From CAVUNY01 sp963843535 (GTDB taxonomy: Bacteria > Chloroflexota > Anaerolineae > Anaerolineales > Anaerolineaceae): a stretch of DNA of 64,000 nucleotides. The DNA lies in NCBI GenBank assembly GCA_963843535.1, contig CAWJKU010000004.1:620001-684000 (forward strand), given 5' to 3'. Shown here one piece after another: positions 54,022 through 63,098 of this stretch. The translations under genes and the position numbers were made by a program. The notes beneath the pieces were generated by a model. That model made no database searches and was not told the DNA's origin. It saw only the letters and a list, made by a program, of their open reading frames with translations. How positions within the stretch are numbered: the stretch's first letter is position 1; each line of letters opens with the position of its first letter.

Positions 54022-54093
54022 GTTTGCTCTGGTCTGATATAATTTTTGTATAGAATAGGTAATTCAATTCTGTTCAGAGGGACAGCAATTTTT

Positions 54094-55054
54094 ATGGACA
54101 AGAAACAACACCTTAATTTATATCACCAGATGGTGGTGATCCGCCGGATGGAAGAGAGTGCTGCGGAACTTTATCAGCAGGGGAAGATTGGTGGGTTCCT
54201 GCACTTATATATCGGCCAGGAAGCGGTCAGCACGGGCTTGATCTCGGCTCGCCGTCCAGAGGACCGGGTAATCACCGCCTACCGCGACCATGGCGTGGCC
54301 TATAACTGCGGCCTGAGCGCGCGTGAAATTATCTCTGAGCTGCTGGGAAAGGTCTACGGGAAGTTCTCGTGGCAAAGGCGGTTCAATGCATCTGGCAGAC
54401 GCCAACAAGAATTTCTGGGGAGGGCACGCCATCGTCGGCGCCCATCTTCCGCTGGCTACCGGGCTGGCTTTGGGAGACCACTACCAGGGCAACAAGGCGG
54501 TCACGCTGTGCATGTTTGGCGACGGTGCCACCAATATCGGGTTCTTCCACGAAGCGTTGAATATGGCTAAGGTGTGGGGCTTGCCTGTGTTGTGGGTGTG
54601 TGAGAACAACCAGTATGGGATGGGCACTGCCGTGGACCGGGCTTCGGCGGTTTCCGAAATTCGCCAGAAAGCCGAAGGATACGGCATGAAAAGCGAGCGC
54701 GCGGACGGCATGGATGTGCTGGCTGTGCGTGCAGCCTCAGAAAGAATCATTGAGGAAATCCGTAACGGCAGCGGCCCACAGTTACTGGAGATTATGACCT
54801 ACCGTTTCCGCGGCCATTCGATGGGTGATCCGGAGCGGTATCGCAAGGTTGATGAAGTCCATAAATGGCAGGAAGAAGATCCAATTGGGATCTTCCGTAA
54901 GCAAATTGTTTCTAAAGGAATCGCTAGCGAAGAAGAGCTAGATGCTCAGGATGAAAAGGCACTGGCCGAAGTGCAGGATGCGGTTCAATTTGCCGAAGCC
55001 TCACCCGAACCTGGACCTGAAGAACTGTATCAGCATATTTACGTGGAGGATTAA
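54094..55054 (+). CDS. pdhA: Pyruvate dehydrogenase E1 component alpha subunit, frame broken once
   Basis: With PdhB forms the thiamine-diphosphate E1 that decarboxylates pyruvate (or a related 2-oxo acid). The ATG at 54094 follows AGAGGGACAG. About 320 residues when repaired: YHQMVVIRRMEESAAELYQQ, GQEAVSTGLISARRPEDRVI, GHAIVGAHLPLATGLALGDH and the TPP motif GDGATNIGFFHEALNMAK to CENNQYGM. The frame changes at 54358-54360: LLGKVYG continues in the next frame as SSRGKGGSMHLADANKNFWG; removing one of three G repairs it. First gene of pdhA-pdhB-pdhC; 2 nt separate it from pdhB. Confidence 0.9.
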
Positions 55055-55056
55055 CC

Positions 55057-56028
55057 GTGGCACGGATGACAATGCGTGAAGCCATTTCCCAGGCTCTATG
55101 GGAAGAAATGGAACGCGACCCGAAAGTCTTTATCATGGGCGAGGAGGTCGGCGTCTGGGGCGGTACGTATGCCGTGACCAAAGGTTTTTTTGACCATTTT
55201 GGAGCGGAGCGGGTACGTGATACACCGATTGCTGAGGCAGGTATTGTTGGGGCCGCGATTGGCGCTGCGCTGACCGGATGCCGGCCCGTGGCCGAGTTAA
55301 TGACGATCAATTTCGCATTCGTGGCAATGGACCACATTGTGAATGAAGCCGCAAAGCTGCATTACATGTTCGCCGGCCAGTTCCGCGTTCCGTTGGTCAT
55401 CCGCACGGTCAGCGGTGGAGGACGCCAGCTGGGCGCGACCCATTCGCAAACACCGGATGCAATCTTTGCCCATTTTCCTGGGTTGACCGTCGTTGCCCCG
55501 GGGACCCCGGCGGATGCCAAGGGCCTGTTAAAATCTGCAATCCGCAGCGATAACCCGGTTTTATTTATCGAACATGCCACTCTGTACCAGACTCGGGGTG
55601 AAGTTCCGGATGGAGAATTCCTGGTGCCGATAGGCAAGTCTACTGTGCAGCGGCCGGGGAGTGATGTAACCATCGTCACCTACAGCAAAATGCTGGAAAT
55701 CTCGATGAAGGCCGCGGATGAGCTTGCCAAACAGGGCATCGAGGCCGAGATCATCGATTTGCGCACCTTAAGACCGCTGGATATAGGCCCCGTTTTGGAA
55801 TCCTTCAAGAAAACCAACCGCGCGGTTGTGGTCGAAGAGGGCTGGGGCACCTATGGGGTGGGTTCGGAAATTTCCACCCAGATTTATGAGAAAGCATTTG
55901 ACTATGTCGATGCGCCGGTTAAGCGCGTATGCCAAAAAGACGTTCCCCTGCCTTACAACCGTACCCTGGAGCAAATGGCTCTTCCCCAGGTGGAGGATGT
56001 GATCGCAGCAGTCAAGGAGGTGCTGTAA
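55057..56028 (+). CDS. pdhB: Pyruvate dehydrogenase E1 component beta subunit
   Basis: A 323-residue partner of PdhA. GTG start after TGGAGGATTAACC. Motifs: FIMGEEVGVWGGTYAVTKGF, DTPIAEAGIVGAAIGAAL, FAFVAMDHIVNEAAKLHYMF, FIEHATLYQTRGEVPDGEF and DLRTLRPLDIGPVLESFKKT (transketolase C domain). Intact and of normal length. Its TAA overlaps the pdhC start (TAATG). Confidence 0.94.
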   Translation: MARMTMREAISQALWEEMERDPKVFIMGEEVGVWGGTYAVTKGFFDHFGAERVRDTPIAEAGIVGAAIGAALTGCRPVAELMTINFAFVAMDHIVNEAAKLHYMFAGQFRVPLVIRTVSGGGRQLGATHSQTPDAIFAHFPGLTVVAPGTPADAKGLLKSAIRSDNPVLFIEHATLYQTRGEVPDGEFLVPIGKSTVQRPGSDVTIVTYSKMLEISMKAADELAKQGIEAEIIDLRTLRPLDIGPVLESFKKTNRAVVVEEGWGTYGVGSEISTQIYEKAFDYVDAPVKRVCQKDVPLPYNRTLEQMALPQVEDVIAAVKEVL

Positions 56029-57323
56029 TGGCTGAAACTGTCAGCATGCCCAAGCTTGGTTTTGACATGGCGGAAGGCACACTGGTACGTTGGGTAAAGG
56101 CGGAAGGCGAATCGGTAACGAAGGGCGATGTGCTGGCGGAGATTGAAACCGACAAGGCGACAGTCGAGGTTGAATCTCCCTATACGGGGGTTGTCGCTCG
56201 CCACCTGGTGGAGGAGAAAACCAGTGTCCCGGTCGGTACCCCGATCGCGATCGTGGGAGAACCGGGTGAAAAAGTAGAACTCCCCGCCGGTGCGCAGCCC
56301 GAAAAGAAGCAAGCGGAAAGCAAAGGCGAAGCACAAAAGCCCGCTGCCGCTCCTGCCGCGGCTCAAACCACCCCTGCTGTGTCTGCTCCTTCTGGAGAAG
56401 GGATGATGCGAATTTCACCCCTGGCCAGAAAGATGGCCCAGGATGCCGGGCTCGACCTGGCAAGCATCGAGGGAAGCGGGCCTAACGGCCGGATAATCAA
56501 GAAAGATGTCGAAGCTGCGTTGGCCGCCGCAGTTTTGCCTGCCGCAAAGGCAGCTGCCCCAACAACGGCTGCTGCGCCCGTGGTTTCTGCGCCCGCGGTT
56601 TCGCTTCCGCTGCCTACTGTGGCCACCGGCGAAATCCCTGCCGACCAGCATGTTCCAGTCGAGCGGCTGCGGGCGGCAATCGGCCGGCGGATGAGCGAGT
56701 CAAAACAGCAGCTTCCCCATTTCTATGTCACCCATGAATATGACATGGCGGCGGTGATGGAAGTGCGCAAGCAAGCGAATGAGCTGTTGCCGGATGCGCA
56801 AAAGCTTTCGGTAAATGATTTCATTGTGAAGGCGGTCGCGCTGACCCTGCGGGATTTTCCCAATGTAAATGCATCCTTGGCCGGCAGTGAAATTATTCGC
56901 CACGGGCATATCAATGTAGGCGTAGCTGTAGCGGTAGAATCCGGCTTGTTGACGGTTGTCTGCGCCGACACCGATCGTAAACCGCTGCGGGTGATCTCGC
57001 AAGAGATCAAGGATATGGTGGCGCGGGCGCGGGTTGGTAAAGTACGCCCGGCCGATATCGAAGGCTCCACGTTTTCGATCAGCAACCTGGGCATGTTCGA
57101 CGTCGAGCATTTCATCGCGATCATCAATCCCCCCGAGGCAGCCATTCTGGCGGTTGGTTCGGCCAAACAAGTCCCGGTGGTGGTGAATGGGGAATTGAAG
57201 GTCGGCATGCGCATGCGCGCGACCATCTCGGCCGACCACCGCGTGACGGATGGGGCGGAAGCTGCCCAATTCATGCAGCGGCTGGCGGTTTATTTGGAAA
57301 AACCAATCGGTTTGCTGTTGTAA
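56028..57323 (+). CDS. pdhC: Dihydrolipoamide acyltransferase (E2) of the 2-oxoacid dehydrogenase complex
   Basis: A 431-residue core subunit. The ATG at 56028 has AAGGAGG 8 nt upstream and overlaps the pdhB stop. One lipoyl domain (1-77, lipoylated Lys in EIETDKATVEVESP), Ala/Pro-rich linker, peripheral subunit-binding domain at about 125-165 (RISPLARKMAQDAGLDLASI; GPNGRIIKKDVEAAL), second linker, and the catalytic domain (about 205-431) ending in SADHRVTDGAEAAQFMQRLA with the DHRxxDG site. It transfers the acyl group to CoA. No lipoamide dehydrogenase (E3) gene follows, so E3 must be encoded elsewhere. Confidence 0.94.
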   Translation: MAETVSMPKLGFDMAEGTLVRWVKAEGESVTKGDVLAEIETDKATVEVESPYTGVVARHLVEEKTSVPVGTPIAIVGEPGEKVELPAGAQPEKKQAESKGEAQKPAAAPAAAQTTPAVSAPSGEGMMRISPLARKMAQDAGLDLASIEGSGPNGRIIKKDVEAALAAAVLPAAKAAAPTTAAAPVVSAPAVSLPLPTVATGEIPADQHVPVERLRAAIGRRMSESKQQLPHFYVTHEYDMAAVMEVRKQANELLPDAQKLSVNDFIVKAVALTLRDFPNVNASLAGSEIIRHGHINVGVAVAVESGLLTVVCADTDRKPLRVISQEIKDMVARARVGKVRPADIEGSTFSISNLGMFDVEHFIAIINPPEAAILAVGSAKQVPVVVNGELKVGMRMRATISADHRVTDGAEAAQFMQRLAVYLEKPIGLLL

Positions 57324-57337
57324 ATTTATGCCGCACG

Positions 57338-57370
57338 ACGCCCCCCTTCCAATGAAAAGGGGGCGTTTTC
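57338..57370 (+). terminator. Terminator of pdhA-pdhB-pdhC
   Basis: Stem ACGCCCCCCTT / AAGGGGGCGT (one bulged C) with a short loop, followed by TTTTCTT. Confidence 0.85.
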
Positions 57371-57479
57371 TTGAAACAACCTGATTGCTGGCTGACGTGG
57401 CCGATTTCCTCTATTTACCTTGTCTGGGGCATGTAAGCAAACCTCAGAAGAGCGTAAAATGAAATACACCACGAATCCT

Positions 57480-57485
57480 TAAAAT
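57480..57485 (+). promoter_or_regulatory. -10 box before the GNAT gene
   Basis: TAAAAT ends 10 nt before the ATG at 57496; no Shine-Dalgarno. An upstream in-frame ATG overlaps the box. Confidence 0.4.
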
Positions 57486-57495
57486 GGGATTGCAT

Positions 57496-58086
57496 ATGGA
57501 CATACGCATTGAGCAAATTTCAGCGGACCAGCTCGACCAATATGCCCGGATCTCAATCGGCTTCTGGGTGAAATCGGTTTTCGATGTACAGGCGGTTGAA
57601 AACGGACTGGGTGGGCTGCGATTTGTCGAGGAGAGGGTCGTGGAGCCGTATTTCAAGGATTACGATCACCAGGAGGCAGAGGGCAGCCCAATTTTCTGGC
57701 CAAAGCAGTTCGATGTTTCCCAGTGGGGGTTCTTTCTGGCAATGCGCGGTGACATCCCGGTCGGGGGCGCCGCGGCAGCCTTCCACAGCGCAGGGGTGAA
57801 TATGCTCGAAGGCCGGTCTGATCTGGCCGTGCTCTGGGATATCCGCGTCCGTCCTGAAGACCGCGGTCAAGGAGTGGGAGCAACCCTGTTCGGCCATATT
57901 TTGCCCTGGGTGCGAGCCCGCGGAGGACGGCAGCTGAAAATCGAGACCCAAAACATAAATGTGGGTGCCTGCCGGTTTTATGCCAGAATGGGATGCCATC
58001 TGGGCATGATTCACCGTTATGGTTATGCCGCGGTGCCCGGCTGCGAACGTGAGGTCATGATGTGCTGGTATATCAATTTGATGTAA
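57496..58086 (+). CDS. GNAT-family N-acetyltransferase
   Basis: A 196-residue acetyltransferase starting MDIRIEQISADQLDQYARIS. Motif A is LWDIRVRPEDRGQGVGATLF (acetyl-CoA loop RGQGVG), followed by GGRQLKIETQNINVGACRFY and the motif B tail YARMGCHLGMIHRYGY. Its region before motif A (GGAAAAFHSAGVNMLEGRSD) resembles streptothricin-type acetyltransferases, but the substrate is unknown. Followed after 9 nt by the HD-domain gene. Confidence 0.87.
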   Translation: MDIRIEQISADQLDQYARISIGFWVKSVFDVQAVENGLGGLRFVEERVVEPYFKDYDHQEAEGSPIFWPKQFDVSQWGFFLAMRGDIPVGGAAAAFHSAGVNMLEGRSDLAVLWDIRVRPEDRGQGVGATLFGHILPWVRARGGRQLKIETQNINVGACRFYARMGCHLGMIHRYGYAAVPGCEREVMMCWYINLM

Positions 58087-58095
58087 AATGGCTGC

Positions 58096-58662
58096 ATGGA
58101 CATACATGATCTGCAAAGGATGACGGATGAGTATGGTGAAGGGTGGGCAGGACCCCATACCCGGCGCCTGTTGAAGCTGATCGACCGGATTGGGACCGGT
58201 TTTTCATACGACCAGGAAGCCCTGTCTTACGCAGTCTGGCTGCATGATTGGGGGGCATTCACCCACTTCCGCCGCGCCGGAGTCGACCACGGCTTGCGTT
58301 CCAGGCAGGTGGCCGAAACCGAGATCTTACCGCAGGTTCAGCTTACTAATCACCAAAAAACGATCATCCTGGATGCGATCGAATATCACGATTATCGCTG
58401 TGTACTTCCAGTCTGGTCGCAAGAAGCCATTTTATTACGTGAAGCGGATTTTCTGGATTTTCTGGGCGCGATAGGCGTGGCGCGTGAGGCAGCCTGGGGG
58501 CCAAACCAATTGAAAAAAGTGATCGCGCGCATAAAATCGCGCCGGGATGGGATTCGCGGGCATTTCACAATCCCGGCAGCCCAGGCGATTGCCGAAGAGC
58601 GGTTGGCGCGCATGGAAACCATCCTGAATTGGATCGAAGAAGAGGGGATGGGAGAGCTGTAG
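58096..58662 (+). CDS. HD-domain phosphohydrolase
   Basis: A 188-residue metal-dependent hydrolase. Metal ligands: first His in GWAGPHTRRLLKLID, the HD pair in YAVWLHDWGAFTHFR, a His in EIEYHDYR-like segment (AIEYHDYRCVL), and an Asp in LLREADFLDFLGA. HD enzymes of this type cleave nucleotides or signalling phosphates; substrate unknown. A TAAAAT box lies 6 nt before the ATG within the end of the upstream gene, suggesting its own leaderless transcript. Confidence 0.85.
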   Translation: MDIHDLQRMTDEYGEGWAGPHTRRLLKLIDRIGTGFSYDQEALSYAVWLHDWGAFTHFRRAGVDHGLRSRQVAETEILPQVQLTNHQKTIILDAIEYHDYRCVLPVWSQEAILLREADFLDFLGAIGVAREAAWGPNQLKKVIARIKSRRDGIRGHFTIPAAQAIAEERLARMETILNWIEEEGMGEL

Positions 58663-58745
58663 CCATCGATTTGCCGGTTGGTTTTTCGCGGCGGTCTTGA
58701 GATAAGAATACAGGTTTCGTCAGGTTGCCTGTGGTGGAGGGAAGC

Positions 58746-59405
58746 ATGCCGAAGATACGTTTTGAGGGACGGGAATATGACACGCCGGAACAGATGACGC
58801 CGGAAGCCCGCGCCCGTTACGAAAAAGCCGCGAAGATGCTGCCTGACCGCGACAGCAACGGCATCCCCGATCTATTGGAAAGCGATGGAAGCGCTGCCGG
58901 ACCAGCGCTTCCGGTTCTGCCCGTGGTCAGCAGCGCACTGCCTACGGCAGCATTACCGGTCGAGGGCGAAAGCATTCGGGGACCGGGGGTGAACATCCCT
59001 TCAACCAGCGCCCGTAAACCTGCCGTGGGATCTTCAAAGAAGGGTAAGCTGCTGATCGGGGTAGTCATTGGCCTGGTAGTATTTTGTGCAGCCTGTATTT
59101 TCAGTTTTATCGTGCTTATCTTTGCTTCAATAAGGAATTCCGGGGCTTACCAGTTAGCCATCGAAACCGCGAAAGGCAATACCACGGTGCAGCAGGTGCT
59201 GGGTGTCCCTGTTGAGGACGGTTTGTTTTCTGCGGGGTCGGTCGAAGAAAGTGATTCATCCGGTTCCGCCGATCTCGAAATCCCCTTGAGCGGACCGAGC
59301 CAATCTGGCACTCTGTACGTAAAAGCCGTCAAAGAGGAAAATACCTGGCGCTTATTATCCTTAGTGTTGGAAGCCGGGGGAAAACAATACCAGCTCTTTC
59401 CGTGA
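58746..59405 (+). CDS. Membrane protein with N-terminal Ca-binding-like motif
   Basis: A 219-residue protein. The ATG at 58746 follows GGAGGGAAG. The soluble N-terminus (MPKIRFEGREYDTPEQMTPE, then RARYEKAAKMLPDRDSNGIP) contains DRDSNGIPDLLE, similar to Ca-binding dockerin/thrombospondin type 3 loops. A Pro/Ala-rich linker leads to one membrane helix at about 107-130 (LIGVVIGLVVFCAACIFSFI), and the C-terminal part (ETAKGNTTVQQVLGVPVEDG; LSGPSQSGTLYVKAVKEENT) resembles the cytochrome-oxidase-assembly Coa1/TIM21-like fold found in DUF1783 proteins. The latter similarity is tentative. Confidence 0.65.
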   Translation: MPKIRFEGREYDTPEQMTPEARARYEKAAKMLPDRDSNGIPDLLESDGSAAGPALPVLPVVSSALPTAALPVEGESIRGPGVNIPSTSARKPAVGSSKKGKLLIGVVIGLVVFCAACIFSFIVLIFASIRNSGAYQLAIETAKGNTTVQQVLGVPVEDGLFSAGSVEESDSSGSADLEIPLSGPSQSGTLYVKAVKEENTWRLLSLVLEAGGKQYQLFP

Positions 59406-59498
59406 AGAAATTAACTGGTCGCGCCTCTGGGCCCAGGTGACCTGGGGTAAGGATGGGTTGGCGCGGGGCACGCAAAATGACCCACCATCATATGACCA

Positions 59499-61918
59499 TT
59501 AAGGATTCTTCTGGTAAACCAGGCGGTAAAGGTTGTAGAATCCGTAAATTTGGGTGATGTAGTCGCGGGATTCTTTAATGCGGATGACCTCTAAGAATAA
59601 ATCCGGATCATGCCCCGAAAGCTCTCGCCAGATTGCGGCATTGCCAGGCCCGCCGTTATATGCCGCCAGGGCAGTAAACAGGTCTCCGTCGAACGCATCT
59701 CGCTGGCGGGCCAGGTAGCGCGCCCCTAAGCGGATGCTGACCATCGGGCGGTAAAGATCATCCGGGGTAAAGTTCTGCGGCCAGCTCATCTGGGTAGAAA
59801 TTTCTTGCCCGGTGGCAGGCATGATTTGCATCAAACCGCGCGCACCGGCCCCGGAACTGGCAAAACCTTCAAACAGGCTTTCCTGGCGCATCACGCTGAA
59901 GAGAAAAAGCGGGTTGATCTTCTCTGTGTTTGCGAATGAGAGCACCAGGTCCTGAAAATACGTTCCGAAGCGAATGTGGTTGAAGTAGGCGGGGGCATTG
60001 AGGGTGGCATTGTTATCCATGTCTGCCAGGGTCAGCACCTGCCGGCTGGTGAATATCGCTGAACGGTAAAAACCCATCTTCAACAGGGGTTGGATGAGGC
60101 GAAAGCTGTTGACCGCATCGGATTCGAGATCTCAGACGCAGGGATTCAAATTCTTGACTGGCCAGGTTGTATAAACCCAGGCTCCAAAACGCCGTACCTC
60201 GTTGAAAGCGCGGGTCTTTTGCCAGGTCGCCCGGAGCAGAAAGATCGGTGTCCTGGGGCAGATTAAATGTGACCCTCACCCAACCTTCCGCCAGGTGGCG
60301 CTCGGCTTGCCAGTCGACCGTCAGTGAATAATCAAAAGATTCACCCATGGGCGGCTGTCCCAGGAGGACTTCGCGAGCGCGAACGCTGTAGTAACCGGTG
60401 GGATCGCGGCCAGTGCACTGTTCCCAATATGCAGCAGCCTGGTCTTGGTTGCCCTGTGCCTGGTATGTCTTTGCGATCCAAAAATCGGCCGCAGATTGTT
60501 CTTCGGCATCCGCGGCAAAAACTAATGCCCGTTGAAACGTGGTCAAAGCCAACTCGTAATTTGCCAGGCGATAATAAGTGATTCCTGCCAGGAAAAGGGA
60601 ACGCCAGCCGTAGTCAGAGCTGGCATATTCAGCCATCACCCGTTCCCAAATTTTAGCTGCGTCTGCCAGGTGGTTGTCTCGCTCCAGGATACGCGCAGCT
60701 TCGTATAGATAAAATGGAGCCTGCTCGATCCCTGGGGCGCGGTTGATTAATTCCAGCAAAGTATCAGCGGCTTTCTGATATTCACCGAGGACCGACCATT
60801 GGGTGTATGATTTTTCATCATAAGCGGTCACCCACCATTTGTCTTCGGTGTACTTTTCTATCACGACATCCCACTCATCGATGGCGGCTTCGGGCTGGTT
60901 CAATGCCAGCAGGCTGAGCCCCTTGTAATGATGAGCGGTGGCATCCTGCCCAGGATTCTGCGCGATATACCGGTTGAAAGCTTCCACGGCATAACCGTAT
61001 TGACCGGCATAATAATCGATCAGGCCGCGCTGCAGCTCGTCAACCTGCACACCGGCGTTCACCAACGCTAACAGAGCATTATAGCTGTCGTACGGACGGA
61101 TAAAATTGTTGACCGAATCCTGGTAACGGGCATAAGCCTGCTCTGGCATTCCGATGTTGATATATGCCAGCCCGGCAAGGTAATTGATCTGGGCTTTGTA
61201 ATACTCGTTGTTGGTCTGGTCGTAGACCTCGAGGTAGCGGCGGATCGCATTTTCATAATTGGCAGAAGCGGCATACATGCGCCCGATTTTTATTTTTGCC
61301 GGGGTGACGTCGCCCAGGCGGGGTGCCTTAACCGCCAGCTCGTACGCTGCCAGGGCTCCTTGTGCATCGCCGCTTTCAGCCAGCAAATCCCCTCGCAGCT
61401 CTTGAACGTAAGCGTCGATCACCCCCGGATTGAGCTCTAGGTATTTGCCGTATGCTTCGACTGCTTTGGGCAGGTTGCTCTGGGCCTGGTATGCGTCGCC
61501 GATAAAATAGTAAGCTTGCAGCCAAAAGTGGGCTGGTGGGAAAGCGTTGGATAATGCTGTCGAAGGTCGTGATTGCCACAGAAGGCTGCCCGAGGTAGAT
61601 CTGGCTGCGTCCCAGGCCCAGCAAAGCCAGGACACGGGTCGGGTCGTCGAGGGCTTCAGACAGAGCCTGTTGGTATTCCTGGTGGGCGCGATCATAATCA
61701 CCGGCGAACAAAGCCTGGTCGCCCAGATCAAGCCGGGCGGCTGGAGCCGGGGTGGGGGTAGGGGTAGATGTGGGCGTTGGGGTGGGAGAAGGGGTTACTG
61801 TTGGGGTGGCGGTGAGTGTGGGCGTCGCGCTGGCAAACAGGGGAATGATGATCTGCGTTCCACAGCTTTGTAGAAATAATGAAAAAATGACCGCCAGGAG
61901 AACCACTTTTCTTTTCAC
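59499..61918 (-). CDS. TPR-containing lytic transglycosylase lipoprotein, frame broken twice
   Basis: About 806 residues when repaired. Signal MKRKVVLLAVIFSLFLQSC with lipobox LQSC, Thr/Pro stalk, a long superhelix of TPR units (DYDRAHQEYQQALSEALDDP; NYENAIRRYLEVYDQTNNEY), then the SLT domain: LFLFSVMRQESLFEGFASSG (catalytic Glu in RQES), ARGLMQIMPATGQEIS, LAAYNGGPGNAAIW. Resembles Slt70-like enzymes that cleave MurNAc-GlcNAc bonds to 1,6-anhydro products. Breaks at about 61516-61520 (SPLLA to AYYFIGDAYQA) and about 60125-60132 (FESLRL to ESDAVNSFRLIQPLLKMGFY) are each repaired by dropping one base. Confidence 0.87.
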
Positions 61919-61957
61919 AATGGTCTTATACCGGAGGATTCGGAATGTGTCAATGCT

Positions 61958-61986
61958 TTGACAACGGATGCAATGCGTGTTAAACT
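61958..61986 (+). promoter_or_regulatory. Promoter of mtnA
   Basis: Consensus TTGACA (61958-61963), 17-nt spacer, TAAACT (61981-61986); start expected near 61993. Confidence 0.75.
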
Positions 61987-62004
61987 ACCAGGAACTGAAC
62001 CCGG

Positions 62005-62028
62005 CGCTCTCGGTGGAGGGCGTTTTTT
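62005..62028 (+). terminator. Terminator-like hairpin in the mtnA leader
   Basis: Stem CGCTCT / AGGGCG (two G-U pairs) with loop CGGTGG, followed directly by six T, ending 12 nt before the mtnA ATG. It lies downstream of the mtnA promoter, so it could attenuate the gene. Confidence 0.5.
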
Positions 62029-62040
62029 GGTGTAAATACC

Positions 62041-63087
62041 ATGCGTACTGTCGAGTGGGATCAAAACCGAACAGAGATCCGCCTTATCGATCAGCGTTTG
62101 CTGCCTGGGCGTTTCGAAATCTTCATCTGTAAATCATTAGACGAGGTTGTTTTTGCTATCAAAGACATGGTTGTGCGCGGAGCGCCAGCCATCGGTGTTA
62201 CAGCCGCCTTTGGCATGGCACTGGCAGCCTGCCGTTCTGACGCTACGTCTGTGGACCAGCTGCGCGGCGAATTACGCCAGGCGGCCCAGGTGCTCAACAA
62301 CTCGCGGCCCACTGCTGTAAACCTGCCGTGGGCTACACGCCAGATGGTGCTGTTCATGAACCAGCCGTTTGGGTCGATAAGCGTAATTGCCGAAGGGCTG
62401 GTGAAGGAAGCGCAGCGCATCGCTGACGAAGACGTGGCCACCAATAAACGCATGGCAAAAATTGGCGCCGACCTGATCCAGGATGGTGACACGATTATCC
62501 ATCATTGCAACACTGGCGCCCTGGCGGCAGTCGATTGGGGGACGGCGTTAGGCGTGGTTCGCCTGGCGCATGAGAATGGCAAGCACATCCACGTTCTGGT
62601 GGATGAAACACGCCCGCGTCTGCAGGGCGCTCGCCTGACTGCCTGGGAGCTGGACCAGTTGAAAATTTCTTACGAAATCATCAGCGATAATGCGGCGGGT
62701 CATTTCTTGCGGCGACACCAGGCGGATAAGGTCTTTTTTGGCGCCGACCGGGTAGCGGCGAACGGCGACGTGGCAAATAAAGTGGGCAGCTACATGCTGG
62801 CGCTGGCAGCCCATGCCAATCATGTGCCGGTCTATTCTGTTTTCCCGACCTCGACCGTGGATTTGTCGCTGGAAAATGGTGACCAGATACCCATCGAAGA
62901 ACGCGCTGCCTCCGAGGTATTGGACCTGCAGTTTCACGGAGAACGAGTGGCACCTATCGGGGCCAGGGCTCGCAATCCGGCTTTTGATGTCACTCCCAAC
63001 CATTTGTTAACCGCCCTGGTGACTGAAAAAGGTATCATCTACCCACCCATGAAAGTGAATCTGCCGCGGGTTATGCGCGGCAAATAG
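62041..63087 (+). CDS. mtnA: S-methyl-5-thioribose-1-phosphate isomerase
   Basis: A 348-residue enzyme of the methionine salvage pathway, isomerising methylthioribose-1-phosphate to methylthioribulose-1-phosphate; in some bacteria it also acts on related 5-deoxy pentose phosphates. Blocks: VVRGAPAIGVTAAFGMALAA, HHCNTGALAAVDWGTALGVV (catalytic Cys in HCNTGALA), DETRPRLQGARLTAWELDQL, FFGADRVAANGDVANKVGSY (catalytic Asp in GADR), RNPAFDVTPNHLLTALVTEK. Normal length. It is followed after 11 nt by a PfkB kinase gene. Confidence 0.93.
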   Translation: MRTVEWDQNRTEIRLIDQRLLPGRFEIFICKSLDEVVFAIKDMVVRGAPAIGVTAAFGMALAACRSDATSVDQLRGELRQAAQVLNNSRPTAVNLPWATRQMVLFMNQPFGSISVIAEGLVKEAQRIADEDVATNKRMAKIGADLIQDGDTIIHHCNTGALAAVDWGTALGVVRLAHENGKHIHVLVDETRPRLQGARLTAWELDQLKISYEIISDNAAGHFLRRHQADKVFFGADRVAANGDVANKVGSYMLALAAHANHVPVYSVFPTSTVDLSLENGDQIPIEERAASEVLDLQFHGERVAPIGARARNPAFDVTPNHLLTALVTEKGIIYPPMKVNLPRVMRGK

Positions 63088-63098
63088 AGGATGAACGT

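Noticed and set aside
62005..62028. SAM riboswitch before mtnA
   Set aside because: The leader is only about 48 nt and shows none of the conserved SAM aptamer cores; only the terminator-like hairpin is retained as an observation.
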